13,353 nucleotides of DNA, from assembly GCA_964651045.1 (NCBI GenBank), contig CAZYVD010000066.1, positions 1-13,353 of the forward strand, written 5' to 3'. Shown piece by piece: positions 1 to 7,624 of the stretch. Under the pieces are notes generated by a model that worked only from the letters and a program-made list of their open reading frames with translations, did not search any database and was not told the DNA's origin. The position numbers and the translations under genes are program-made. How positions within the stretch are numbered: position 1 is the stretch's first letter; each line of letters begins with the position of its first letter. Origin of the DNA: CAZYVD01 sp964651045 (lineage in GTDB: Bacteria > Zhuqueibacterota > QNDG01 > DSAB01).

Positions 1-57
1 CACATCATCCAATTTCATTGATTTATCATCGTCAAAACAGAGTTTTTAACACATGCG

Positions 58-83
58 GGTTCCCAAACAGGAGTTTGGGAACC
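58..83. repeat. Perfect 11-bp palindromic hairpin with AGGA loop
   Basis: GGTTCCCAAAC (58-68) pairs perfectly with GTTTGGGAACC (73-83) around a 4-nt loop. There is no T-run on either flank: the plus side continues AGAGGAAAAG, and on the minus side no U-tract follows. It is therefore not a classic intrinsic terminator, although it lies about 95 nt past the stop of the leftward operon. The shape resembles dispersed REP-like intergenic palindromes known from many genomes. Only one copy is visible here, so that is inference. Confidence 0.75.
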
Positions 84-177
84 AGAGGAAAAGAGAGATT
101 AGTATGTGTTTATATTTTTTCATGGTTTTTATTAATAAACGATTTTCTGGCAAATCAAATTGTACATAACCAGAAAT

Positions 178-609
178 TCAGGAGTGTTTTACAATTTTGT
201 TTAATTTTATAAGTGAAATACTCAGCACTACAAAGAGCACATTTTCAAATATCTTTAAAAGACCGATTCTTGATTCACCCTCTGCAAAGAAGCATCCACA
301 GCGGATATCGAGACCGCGGATGTATGCCTGAATAACAAGAATCAGAAATAGAAACATTAATACTGCATTAAGCAGAACTACTGTTTCAGACCATAAACCA
401 GATAGAAGGGCAAATCCTATGATGGCCTCAAGGTAGGGTATGAATACCGCTGTCCAAAGAGAAAGATCTGTTCCAAATATTCGATAGTTTTCAACCGCTT
501 CTGCGAATTCGAATGGAGATCCTATTTTGTAGATGGAAGCATAGATAAGGAGTGATCCAAATCCGATTCGAAGTAATAGATAGGTCCATTTTATCAATCT
601 ATTTTTCAC
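178..609 (-). CDS. MauE/DoxX-type redox-associated four-helix membrane protein
   Basis: A protein of 143 aa if read from the GTG at 609-607. Four hydrophobic helices are visible at about residues 9-28, 52-70, 76-98 and 118-136, with a helix-start pattern (LLLRIGFGSLLIYASIYKI) typical of DoxX/MauE proteins. The loop before the last helix carries a CGC motif (Cys104, Cys106), the usual mark of MauE-like redox membrane proteins. MauE itself is needed for disulfide maturation of methylamine dehydrogenase, but nothing else of that pathway is here, so only a general thiol/disulfide role in the inner membrane is inferred. I prefer the GTG start over the in-frame ATG at 648. The GTG overlaps the TGA of the upstream rhodanese gene (GTGA) and has AGAGAGG 8 nt upstream. 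The ATG would add 13 polar residues lying inside the neighbouring gene. Last gene of the leftward operon. Confidence 0.82.
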   Translation of the reverse strand: MKNRLIKWTYLLLRIGFGSLLIYASIYKIGSPFEFAEAVENYRIFGTDLSLWTAVFIPYLEAIIGFALLSGLWSETVVLLNAVLMFLFLILVIQAYIRGLDIRCGCFFAEGESRIGLLKIFENVLFVVLSISLIKLNKIVKHS

Positions 610-1076
610 CTTTTGTGCCTCTCTACTGGATATCCCTTGTCGAGCCATTCGATGAATCCGCCGCGCATTACTGTGACATTCTTAAATCCTCTATTTGCAA
701 GGAACCTTGCACTCAGGAATGCCCTGTTCGAGTTTAGATGATAGTCATAGACTATTAGGGTTGAGGTTGAGTCTATTTTGGGAAAATTTTCTGGATGTCT
801 AAAGAGCTCGAAAAAGGGGATGGACACGGCTCCTTTTATATGATCGATATTGTAATCTTGTTCAGAACGAATGTCTATAAAAAGCCCTGACCCTTGAAAA
901 AATAAAAGGAGTGTTGAATCTACAGAAGTTTCTACATAATCTTTCTGATGTGAGCCGAAGGAAAGCGACATGCAAAGGAGTCTCAACGGTATTCCATGTG
1001 GATTGATCTGGTTTACTGCCACTCCAATCACAAAGGAGGCGATCAAAATAGTTCCTATTTGTACGAATCTATTCAA
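606..1076 (-). CDS. Membrane-anchored rhodanese-fold protein lacking the catalytic cysteine
   Basis: 156 aa. An N-terminal hydrophobic segment (about residues 5-22) is an uncleaved anchor or signal, followed by a single rhodanese domain at about 50-153. The FIDIRSEQDYNIDHIKGA stretch (67-83) and the VMRGGFIEWLDKGYPV stretch (136-151) match the conserved flanking motifs of the family. In active enzymes the loop after the central strand reads like VYCxxGxRS. Here it is VYDYHLNSNRA, with Asp111 at the expected Cys position and a loop two residues longer. The only cysteine is Cys35, next to the membrane. A sulfurtransferase role is therefore unlikely; a binding or scaffold role is inferred. The start is TTG (1076-1074) with GGGGAG six nt upstream, 3 nt after the DUF1573 stop. 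The gene overlaps the downstream MauE-like gene by 4 nt. Confidence 0.85.
   Translation of the reverse strand: MNRFVQIGTILIASFVIGVAVNQINPHGIPLRLLCMSLSFGSHQKDYVETSVDSTLLLFFQGSGLFIDIRSEQDYNIDHIKGAVSIPFFELFRHPENFPKIDSTSTLIVYDYHLNSNRAFLSARFLANRGFKNVTVMRGGFIEWLDKGYPVERHKR
618..624 (-). promoter_or_regulatory. Ribosome binding site supporting a GTG start
   Basis: AGAGAGG on the minus strand lies 8 nt before the GTG at 609-607. It sits within the 3' end of the rhodanese gene, whose TGA overlaps this GTG by one codon step (GTGA). This favours GTG and translational coupling over the ATG at 648. Confidence 0.6.
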
Positions 1077-1079
1077 TCC

Positions 1080-1655
1080 CTACTCCCCTATCTGAGTGTA
1101 AAAAGGAACCGCAATCTTTTGCATTGTTTTTATGTCTGTCTCTATCCAGATATAGATTATCTTAAGGCCCTTCTCCACTGGCGTGAAGTTGATGGTCAGG
1201 AGTTTGCTTCTCTCTGGTTTGATCTCCATCTCTGTTGGCAACACTCTGACCATTTTGTTGTTTGTATGAAGATTAAATATTTTCAGGCTCTTTTTTTGAT
1301 TGTTTATAATCCTCAGCACTAGAGTTATTGTCGTGTCGGGGTTGACCCGGATGTTTTTTAAATAGAAATATTTTGGTTGATGTTCCATCGGCCTGTATGT
1401 GGTGAACTGATAGACAAATTTTTTAACTCCAATATTTCTGTCGGCAAAAGCGACCTTGACATCCTTGCGGTGTGTGCCGCGAAATCCTCTTGTATCGATT
1501 GTCACTCTGATCTCTGCTGTATCAAGAGGTGCAATCCTGTTTTTATCGATGTCTGCAACAGAACATCCGCAGCTTGTTCTTATGTAACTAATTATTACTT
1601 CCTTTGAAGTCGTGTTTATGAATCGTATTGTATCTGTTATTACAGTGCCTTCCAT
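1080..1655 (-). CDS. DUF1573 family exported protein (body of a frameshifted gene)
   Basis: The 191 residues after the first in-frame ATG hold most of a DUF1573 domain: FINTTSKEVIISYIRTSCGCS with the hallmark CGC (Cys29, Cys31), then IAPLDTAEIRVTIDTRGFRG and a KDVKV strand. A second Ig-like beta-sandwich follows (about 95-190, ending TINFTPVEKGLKIIYIWI). DUF1573 proteins are envelope beta-sandwich proteins of unknown biochemical role. The ATG at 1655 is not convincing. It has no good ribosome binding site, and the domain clearly continues upstream in the same frame (LSPDLKNLGKI just before it) back to a TGA at 1749-1751, with no ATG, GTG or TTG. The missing start appears to lie in another frame at 1773 (see the 1656-1773 entry). 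Third gene of the operon, 3 nt before the rhodanese-fold gene. Confidence 0.85.
   Translation of the reverse strand: MEGTVITDTIRFINTTSKEVIISYIRTSCGCSVADIDKNRIAPLDTAEIRVTIDTRGFRGTHRKDVKVAFADRNIGVKKFVYQFTTYRPMEHQPKYFYLKNIRVNPDTTITLVLRIINNQKKSLKIFNLHTNNKMVRVLPTEMEIKPERSKLLTINFTPVEKGLKIIYIWIETDIKTMQKIAVPFYTQIGE
1083..1088 (-). promoter_or_regulatory. Ribosome binding site supporting a TTG start
   Basis: GGGGAG on the minus strand, inside the last codons of the DUF1573 gene, six nt before TTG at 1076. It decides the non-ATG start of the rhodanese-fold gene. The next in-frame start codons would remove part of the membrane anchor. Confidence 0.6.
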
Positions 1656-1773
1656 GATTTTACCCAGGTTCTTAAGATCTGGGCTTAAGAATTTGATCTG
1701 CTGGCATGGGACGGCTCTTATTATTAATATCGAGACCGATGCATATTGTCAATCTATTTAACTGTTTACTCAT
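1656..1773 (-). other. Out-of-frame N-terminus and signal peptide of the DUF1573 gene
   Basis: An ATG at 1773-1771 follows the transglutaminase stop (TAG, 1777-1775) by one base, with AAGG four nt upstream. It opens MSKQLNRLTICI, the basic start of a signal peptide, but this frame stops at 1672. The DUF1573 frame, open from 1749, reads VSILIIRAVPCQQIKFLSP and then the domain. Dropping one base near 1736-1737 joins them into MSKQLNRLTICI-VSILIIRAVPC, a textbook n-region, h-region and c-region. The shift must lie between 1749 and about 1672. The region looks like a single-base insertion, either a real mutation or an assembly error. No known programmed +1 signal is visible. Confidence 0.72.
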
Positions 1774-1774
1774 T

Positions 1775-3466
1775 CTACCTTGTTGTCCATCCCTTGATTC
1801 TGTAATTGAACTCATATGCCAGTGCTCCACTCCATTTATCTTCATATACACTTTTATATCTTGTACCATCCACCGGTCCTACGGGTTTGCCATAGGTATA
1901 GAACCAGTTTACAATCGGGCTGCCTGTAAATCCGAGGGATATCCAGTATTTTCCGGGAGAGAGTTTGATTGCTTCTCGTGAAAAATTGAAATCGACCCAG
2001 TCGTACCCTGGTTTTATTGGAAGCTGAGTAAGAGCAATAAAATCGCTGGTGGCGATCAATTTTCCAGGCTTTCCGTTATCATCATCCATGAGTTCTACCC
2101 AGAGCTGGCCGTTTCCTCCAAATTTGTGGAGTGCCAGACCGATCTTTGTGAGTTTAACAGGTTTTGATAGAACTACTGCCTGTCCATACTGTGTCATTTT
2201 TGTTGTAACATACTCGGCTGTCTCAACCATGAAGTTTTTCTTCATTGTATATTCATCTTCCTTACCTTTAACTGCAGGGCCTCTAGTAAACGCGAAATTT
2301 ACGCCTTTTGGAAAATCGAGATTACCAAAGAGAAAGGGCCTGTCAAATTTCATCTGTTTTAGTTTATCTTCAGAAATTTTCTTCGGAGGAGCAGGAGGTG
2401 TTATCTTTACAGCCTTAAAGGTTGCATTTATCTTTGGGCAGATGAGCATGGCCTTTGGCCCGTATTTCTGTTTCTGCAGAGTCAAATCCACGTTGTCTAC
2501 AGGAAATTCTGCTTCGATAACTTCTTGAAATTTTGGTTTTCCGCTTACTCCTCGTGTCTGTCTCCATCGGACCATTCCATCGTTTATGGTTTCTTCGTTA
2601 TCCACACCGACTTCTATGCGGACGAATCTGTTGGAAACGAATAGTTCTGTCTGCTGAGGATCGAATGGAACCCATTTCAGGTCTGGGAAGTATACCTCGA
2701 TCCAGGAGTGACGTCCCTGTCCCATTTTAAAGGTAAAGTTTCCCTCTGGAGTCTTAACAGTATATGGTTTTTTTAAAGTTACACCATTTACTATTCTAAC
2801 GGGTATACCCACGCGCCTCATGAGCGCTGCTGAAAGATGTGAATAGTGCTGACAGTTTCCCCTGCCAGAACCGAAAGAGTAAAGTGCATCGTATCTTTCT
2901 GGAGGTGTAACATACCGCATGTTGTCGACAACCCATGTCAGAATTCTCTGAACAGCATCAAATTCTGTTTTCACGCCTCTTGTAAGCTCATCTGCCTTTT
3001 GCTTTATTGACTGGTTGCTGGATTGGACCAGTTTTGTGGCCAGGAGATAGTCTTTTAATTCTGACGGGATATCTTTGAGCGGAAACGGTGCATTTGAGTT
3101 GAGGGTGCGCAGAATAGTACTGTTGTATGCAGTAAAGGTCATGGTAACATCGATCGGCCTTTTCGGATTTTTCCATGTTGCCTGTATTATCTTGTTGCCC
3201 CTCCTGTCCCTTTTTTCTTTTTGATTTGTTGGTCTTGGCAGCAGATTTAGATTGAAATTTTCGATTTTCTGTCTATAAGTAGGAGAGTTGAAACTTTCTG
3301 GCACAACAAAACTCAGGCTGAGGCTCTTTATTCCAGAAGAAGGTTCGACTCGCTGGATTAATTGATAATTGATTCTGGATTCCTGACCGCCATTTATCAG
3401 ATAGTTTTCTGCCACAGATGTTGCTGTCAGATAAAAGAGCCATAGTAGTATATAAAACCGTCTCAT
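1775..3466 (-). CDS. Exported transglutaminase-like (papain-fold) protein
   Basis: 563 aa. A signal peptide (MRRFYILLWLFYLTATSVA, cleavage near 19/20) is followed by a beta-rich N-terminal domain (about 25-120). A transglutaminase-like core at about 165-275 has the triad Cys205 (SGRGNCQHYSHLSAALMR), His253 (GRHSWIEVYFPD) and Asp269 (WVPFDP). A Pro/Lys-rich linker (about 355-375) leads to a C-terminal beta-sandwich-like domain (about 420-560) with a NGKPGKLIATSDF stretch resembling carbohydrate- or surface-binding modules. Bacterial members act as peptidases, amidases or cross-linkers; the substrate cannot be told from sequence. The start is ATG with a perfect AGGAGG five nt upstream; this SD overlaps the stop region of the GH97 gene, so translational coupling is likely. 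Confidence 0.88.
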   Translation of the reverse strand: MRRFYILLWLFYLTATSVAENYLINGGQESRINYQLIQRVEPSSGIKSLSLSFVVPESFNSPTYRQKIENFNLNLLPRPTNQKEKRDRRGNKIIQATWKNPKRPIDVTMTFTAYNSTILRTLNSNAPFPLKDIPSELKDYLLATKLVQSSNQSIKQKADELTRGVKTEFDAVQRILTWVVDNMRYVTPPERYDALYSFGSGRGNCQHYSHLSAALMRRVGIPVRIVNGVTLKKPYTVKTPEGNFTFKMGQGRHSWIEVYFPDLKWVPFDPQQTELFVSNRFVRIEVGVDNEETINDGMVRWRQTRGVSGKPKFQEVIEAEFPVDNVDLTLQKQKYGPKAMLICPKINATFKAVKITPPAPPKKISEDKLKQMKFDRPFLFGNLDFPKGVNFAFTRGPAVKGKEDEYTMKKNFMVETAEYVTTKMTQYGQAVVLSKPVKLTKIGLALHKFGGNGQLWVELMDDDNGKPGKLIATSDFIALTQLPIKPGYDWVDFNFSREAIKLSPGKYWISLGFTGSPIVNWFYTYGKPVGPVDGTRYKSVYEDKWSGALAYEFNYRIKGWTTR

Positions 3467-3471
3467 TGCAT

Positions 3472-3477
3472 CCTCCT
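3472..3477 (-). promoter_or_regulatory. Strong Shine-Dalgarno of the transglutaminase gene
   Basis: AGGAGG on the minus strand, five nt before the ATG at 3466. It lies directly after and partly within the GH97 stop (TAGAGGAGG), which fits translational coupling within the operon. Confidence 0.7.
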
Positions 3478-5508
3478 CTAAAGGTTATTTTTTGTTGTGT
3501 CTGATGGAAAGATTCTTGCCACATATCCTCCGCCTGGCCCCAAGACGGCTCTAAGTGTATCATTCTTTGTGACATATTCTCTTGTGACTATAATATTGGT
3601 TGGATAAAGGTTTGCTTTTGGGGAGTCGGAATAGATTTCTGCAGTGTATCTTCCAGGTCCCAAAAAGTCGAGTGGAATTTTTAGTGTGCGGCCAGTCCAG
3701 TCTGTCATTGATCCTATGTACCACTCCTCTTTGTGTTTACGTGCTATGGTTATATAGTCACCTACCATCCCGTTTATGACACAGCTACTGTCCCAGACTG
3801 TTGGAACTGTCTCAATAAACTCTATGCCTACTTGGTTTTTGTATGATGCTGGAAAATCGACACACATTTGAAGGGGAGATTCATATACGACATACATGGC
3901 AAGTTGATGGCATCTTGTACCCATTGAGCCTGGTGGTTCGGCTTCTGGATTGAAGCGGTTTTTCTGAAATGTACGGAAACAGCCAGGTGTAAAATCCATC
4001 GGGCCTGCGAGCATGCGTATGAAAGGGATTGTCAGCTCGTGGTCGGGATTGCATTTCCTGCTCCACTTGTTCCATTCGAGTCCAAGCACGCCCTCTCTTG
4101 TGATTAGGTTTGGATATGTTCTTCGTATGCCAGTGGGTTTATATGCACCGTGAAAATCGACAAGCAGATGATGTTGAGCCGCCTTTCTTACGACTCTGTG
4201 GTAAAAGTTTACCATCTCCTGATCGTCCCGGTTCATATAATCTACCTTTATGCCAGCAACTCCCCATTTTTCGTACAGAGGAAATGCTCTTTCCATCTGG
4301 TCTTCCACACACTGCCAGAATAGCCACAGAATTATGCCCACCCCTTTTTGTTTCCCTTCCTGCAAGATCCGCTGGAGATCGATTTCAGGAATCGCCTTAG
4401 TGATGTCTTCATCTCTGTTGTTGTGTTTGCCATACCAGCCTGCATCGATCAGAAGGTATTCGATTCCATGTTTGGCTGCAAAGTCAAGATAATGAATCAT
4501 TGTCTCTGTGTTCATGCCGCCCTCGAAGCCGACTCCCTCGACATGTCTTCCCGACCACCACGGCCATACACATTTTCCAGGTTTTATCCATGAAGTGTCA
4601 TCGATCTTGCATGGCTGGTTAAGGCTGAATATGAAGTTTGATTCAATCAGATCGCCAGGAGTCGAGCCGATAAGAATAACACGCCACGGACTCTTAAATG
4701 GAGCCCTTCCCCTTACCTTCAATTCGGGATTGTCAGGATGTGGAGAGAGTCTGGATCTGAAGCCAAAAGGAATAGATTTTTCTCTGCAAAGATACATTCC
4801 AGCATAGTCTGTAAGGTTTGCCTCTGTGATTGCAATCCATGCCCCATGTTCTGTTTTTAGAAGCAGTGGCAGTCCGATTATTGTATCATCATCAATTTTA
4901 TTTATTGTTGTTGTTTTATAGTTGTTCTCATATGGTGTTGTAAAGGACTCCAGCGGCAGGATCCATGCAGTGTAGTTATATGGAAAATTGAATATTGTAT
5001 TTTCAGCGCTTATTTCAAACTCGTCGATTTCACTCTGCTCTGGGATCACATATCTGAATGCTACTCCTTCATTAGATATGCGGAACACAATATTTATGAG
5101 CCGGAAGGGAGGAGTCTTTTCCTGAAGAAACAGTGTTATTTCATTATATTGATTTATTATTCTCGCATACGGTTCATTAATAGTCATTATTGTGTCTGAT
5201 ATCGATCTTCGCTCGACATGGTAGAGTCGAAATTCTTTATCCAGAGGGAGCATATCTATAAAATTAAGACCGATCGGCGAGTCCTGAATCAAGAGGTATC
5301 CATCGAAAAATATTTTGTAGTAAAACCTTATATCCATACCCGATATGTAATTACTCACATTAATGTTGCAGTAGATTTCGATCCTTCCGTCTGGAGACGA
5401 GAGCCATTCAGTTGCTCTCGATCGAACCGTTAATAGAAGTATCAGGGCTGAACTCAGCAGAGCCGATATTTTCCACCATTTTCTGATGGAACTGTTTGAC
5501 AATACCAT
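3478..5508 (-). CDS. Glycoside hydrolase family 97, retaining type (alpha-galactosidase-like)
   Basis: 676 aa, the usual GH97 length. A signal or anchor sequence (about 11-32) precedes an N-terminal beta-super-sandwich (about 35-300, SSPDGRIEI), a catalytic TIM barrel (about 310-560) and a C-terminal beta domain (about 570-670, WYIGSMTDWTGRTL). Barrel landmarks are VWPWWSG (314-320), IDAGWYG (354-360), GIKVDYMNRDDQ (419-430), LVDFHGAYKPTGIRRTYPN (449-467) and TREGVLGLEWNKWS (470-483). Family knowledge, from memory: inverting SusB-like members have Glu after the His of the DFH motif, while retaining members have Gly there and an Asp nucleophile in the KVD strand. This protein has DFHG and Asp423, which points to the retaining branch (alpha-galactosidase type in characterised cases). 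First gene of the leftward operon. No clear SD precedes the ATG. Substrate is inferred, not shown. Confidence 0.93.
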   Translation of the reverse strand: MVLSNSSIRKWWKISALLSSALILLLTVRSRATEWLSSPDGRIEIYCNINVSNYISGMDIRFYYKIFFDGYLLIQDSPIGLNFIDMLPLDKEFRLYHVERRSISDTIMTINEPYARIINQYNEITLFLQEKTPPFRLINIVFRISNEGVAFRYVIPEQSEIDEFEISAENTIFNFPYNYTAWILPLESFTTPYENNYKTTTINKIDDDTIIGLPLLLKTEHGAWIAITEANLTDYAGMYLCREKSIPFGFRSRLSPHPDNPELKVRGRAPFKSPWRVILIGSTPGDLIESNFIFSLNQPCKIDDTSWIKPGKCVWPWWSGRHVEGVGFEGGMNTETMIHYLDFAAKHGIEYLLIDAGWYGKHNNRDEDITKAIPEIDLQRILQEGKQKGVGIILWLFWQCVEDQMERAFPLYEKWGVAGIKVDYMNRDDQEMVNFYHRVVRKAAQHHLLVDFHGAYKPTGIRRTYPNLITREGVLGLEWNKWSRKCNPDHELTIPFIRMLAGPMDFTPGCFRTFQKNRFNPEAEPPGSMGTRCHQLAMYVVYESPLQMCVDFPASYKNQVGIEFIETVPTVWDSSCVINGMVGDYITIARKHKEEWYIGSMTDWTGRTLKIPLDFLGPGRYTAEIYSDSPKANLYPTNIIVTREYVTKNDTLRAVLGPGGGYVARIFPSDTTKNNL

Positions 5509-5643
5509 CTTGAGATTTTTTTAAAAAATATTTATTCCACTTGATTATATTTAAAAAAATGTATTACATTAACAACAATAATTTAATAATTCTAAATTAA
5601 TAAAAAAATAAATTTTTTTCCACTATTAGTCAGCGGAGGATTT
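5509..5643. promoter_or_regulatory. AT-rich divergent promoter region
   Basis: 135 nt, almost all A/T, between two divergent genes. On the minus strand a TATAAT (5549-5544) has TTAATG 17 nt upstream (5572-5567), a fair sigma-70-like pair for the GH97 operon. On the plus strand TTAACA (5569-5574) with an 18-nt spacer to TAAATT (5593-5598) could serve the OPT gene, which has GGAGGA (5635-5640) just before its ATG. These boxes are by-eye matches in an AT-rich background, so individual assignments are weak; the divergent geometry itself is firm. Confidence 0.4.
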
Positions 5644-7593
5644 ATGAAGGAGATCAAGCCCTTTATACCAGCCAATGTATCAATGAAAGATTTTAATGTT
5701 AAGACTATTGTACTAGGTGTGGTTTTTGGTGCTGTTTTTGGAAGTGCCAATGCATATCTGGGACTGAGAGTTGGACTAACAATAAGTACTGCTATTCCTC
5801 TTGCTGTTGTTTCTGTTGCAGTTTTAAGGATGCTCTCACCGATCTTTGGAAAGCCTACCATTCTTGAATGCAATATCTCACAGACAGCAGGTTCGGCAAG
5901 CTCTTCTTTGGCTTCAGGCATTATCTTTACGATTCCTGCTCTCTTTATATGGGGATATGAACCTTCTCTCTATCAAATGACACTGCTCGCAGTATGTGGA
6001 GGTATTCTTGGCATACTTTTCATGATTCCCTTGCGCAATTTTTTGATTGTTAAAGAGCACAAGAATCTGCCCTATCCAGAGGGAACTGCAAGTGCAGAGG
6101 TATTAATTGCAGCAACGGGTGGAAGCTCGTCTGCCATAAATGTGTTTAAGGGGCTTGGCATTGGGGCGCTATATAAGGGATTGATCTCTCTTTTATATAT
6201 GTGGCCAGACAAGGTATGCGCAAAAATTCCATTTCTTAGAAAAGCAGAAATAGGTGTTGAGACCTCACCGGCATTGCTCGGCGTTGGATATATACTTGGA
6301 AGACGAATCTCTGCAATCATGGTTGGCGGTGGACTGATTTCATGGGTTGTCATAATCCCATTCATAGCATGGAAATTTGGAGATTCAGAGATCTGGCCGA
6401 TGACTCTGGAATATCTAAGGTCAAAGGGTCTTGATCCCTCTATAACAACAATTGGACAGCTTTCTCCAAAACAGATATGGGAGGGATATATACGCATAAT
6501 AGGTGCTGGTGCTGTTGCCTCTGCAGGTATAATCACTGTTGCAAAGGCAATTCCTACCATGATAGCTTCCCTGAAAATAGGAGTGAGAGAACTGCGGTCG
6601 AGTGCGGCAAAGTTGAATGAGGGAAAGTTGCGTACAGAAAGAGATCTTTCCATCAAATATGTTATTCTTGGCGTCACACTAGTGATTTTTCTTATAACCT
6701 TTCTTCCAGGAATAATTGGTCATGATACATATCTTTTAATGCGTTTTCTGAGTGCGTTGGCAATAGCAATTTTTGCATTCTGTTTTGTGACTGTTTCATC
6801 ACGAATCGTTGGAATGATTGGGGTCTCATCAAATCCGACCTCTGGCATGGCTATTGTGACTCTCCTGGGTACTGGTCTGATATTCAAGATGCTGGGCTGG
6901 ACGGATTTGACAGGTAAAATTACAGCCCTGACCATCGGCACCATAGTCTGTATTTCAGCATCGATTGCAGGAGATATTTCTCAGGATTTGAAGAGCGGTT
7001 TTATTATTGGGGCAACCCCAAGGAAACAGCAGATAAGCGAGCTGTTCGGGGCAGTGGGATCATCATTTTTTGTATGCCTTGCAGTATACTATCTTGGGAA
7101 GGCATACGGTTTTGGAACAGAGGAGCTGCCTGCACCTCAGGCTACTTTAATGAAGACAGTCTTAGATGGTGTTCTGGATGCAAATCTCAGATGGGATCTG
7201 GTTGGTATTGGAGCAGCATTCTCCATAGTAGTCATGCTTTTTAAAATACCGCCTCTTCCATTTGCTGTTGGGATGTATTTACCTCTCTACACAATGACTC
7301 CGGTATTTATTGGTGGAATGGTGAGGCATATGATAGAGAAGAGATATGGAGGAGACAAAGAGAAGGTGGAAAGGGGTAAAGATCAGGGGATTTTATTAGG
7401 GTCTGGTTTCATAGCTGGAGTGGGGATCCTTGGAGTCATTCGTGCGATTATGGCGGTAATAATGTCAAAAACACCAAAAATATTTGAGATGCACTATCCC
7501 TCTGAAATCTTTGCTCAGCTTGTTTCTGCACTTGTCTTTTTTGGTCTGATATGGTATCTTTATGGTGTGGCAGCCAGATCCCGAAGAAGCTGA
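5644..7593 (+). CDS. OPT family oligopeptide transporter (TIGR00733-like)
   Basis: 649 aa with about 14-16 hydrophobic helices across its whole length. OPT signatures are visible: NAYLGLRVGLTIS (36-48), ECNISQTAGSASSS (75-88), NLPYPEGTASAEVL (141-154), and a later FAVGMYLPLYTMTPVFIGG stretch typical of the C-terminal half. The protein is a secondary, probably proton-coupled importer in the inner membrane. Prokaryotic members of this branch are annotated as peptide transporters, but OPT proteins can also carry metal-siderophore or modified peptide substrates, so the substrate is inferred. The ATG has GGAGGA three to four nt upstream. It heads a plus-strand run of four genes without visible terminators between them; the S46 dipeptidyl peptidase at the end supports a peptide role. 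Confidence 0.93.
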   Translation: MKEIKPFIPANVSMKDFNVKTIVLGVVFGAVFGSANAYLGLRVGLTISTAIPLAVVSVAVLRMLSPIFGKPTILECNISQTAGSASSSLASGIIFTIPALFIWGYEPSLYQMTLLAVCGGILGILFMIPLRNFLIVKEHKNLPYPEGTASAEVLIAATGGSSSAINVFKGLGIGALYKGLISLLYMWPDKVCAKIPFLRKAEIGVETSPALLGVGYILGRRISAIMVGGGLISWVVIIPFIAWKFGDSEIWPMTLEYLRSKGLDPSITTIGQLSPKQIWEGYIRIIGAGAVASAGIITVAKAIPTMIASLKIGVRELRSSAAKLNEGKLRTERDLSIKYVILGVTLVIFLITFLPGIIGHDTYLLMRFLSALAIAIFAFCFVTVSSRIVGMIGVSSNPTSGMAIVTLLGTGLIFKMLGWTDLTGKITALTIGTIVCISASIAGDISQDLKSGFIIGATPRKQQISELFGAVGSSFFVCLAVYYLGKAYGFGTEELPAPQATLMKTVLDGVLDANLRWDLVGIGAAFSIVVMLFKIPPLPFAVGMYLPLYTMTPVFIGGMVRHMIEKRYGGDKEKVERGKDQGILLGSGFIAGVGILGVIRAIMAVIMSKTPKIFEMHYPSEIFAQLVSALVFFGLIWYLYGVAARSRRS

Positions 7594-7624
7594 AATATAA
7601 AGGAATTTTTTGTATTAAAGTATT

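Noticed and set aside
58..83. Intrinsic terminator of the leftward operon
   Set aside because: The hairpin is perfect but no U-tract follows on the minus strand, so I list it as a palindrome instead.
1672..1869. Independent small minus-strand gene across the transglutaminase 3' end
   Set aside because: Only the part from the ATG at 1773 makes sense, as the displaced signal peptide of the DUF1573 gene. The upstream part overlaps the transglutaminase gene.
2049..2528. Open frame on the plus strand inside the transglutaminase gene
   Set aside because: Antisense shadow. The minus-strand protein has a signal peptide and catalytic triad; this frame shows nothing family-like.
6072..6677. Long open frame on the minus strand (201 codons) opposite the OPT gene
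   Set aside because: It is a mirror of the hydrophobic transporter sequence, has no recognisable domain or SD, and the plus-strand OPT protein explains the region fully.
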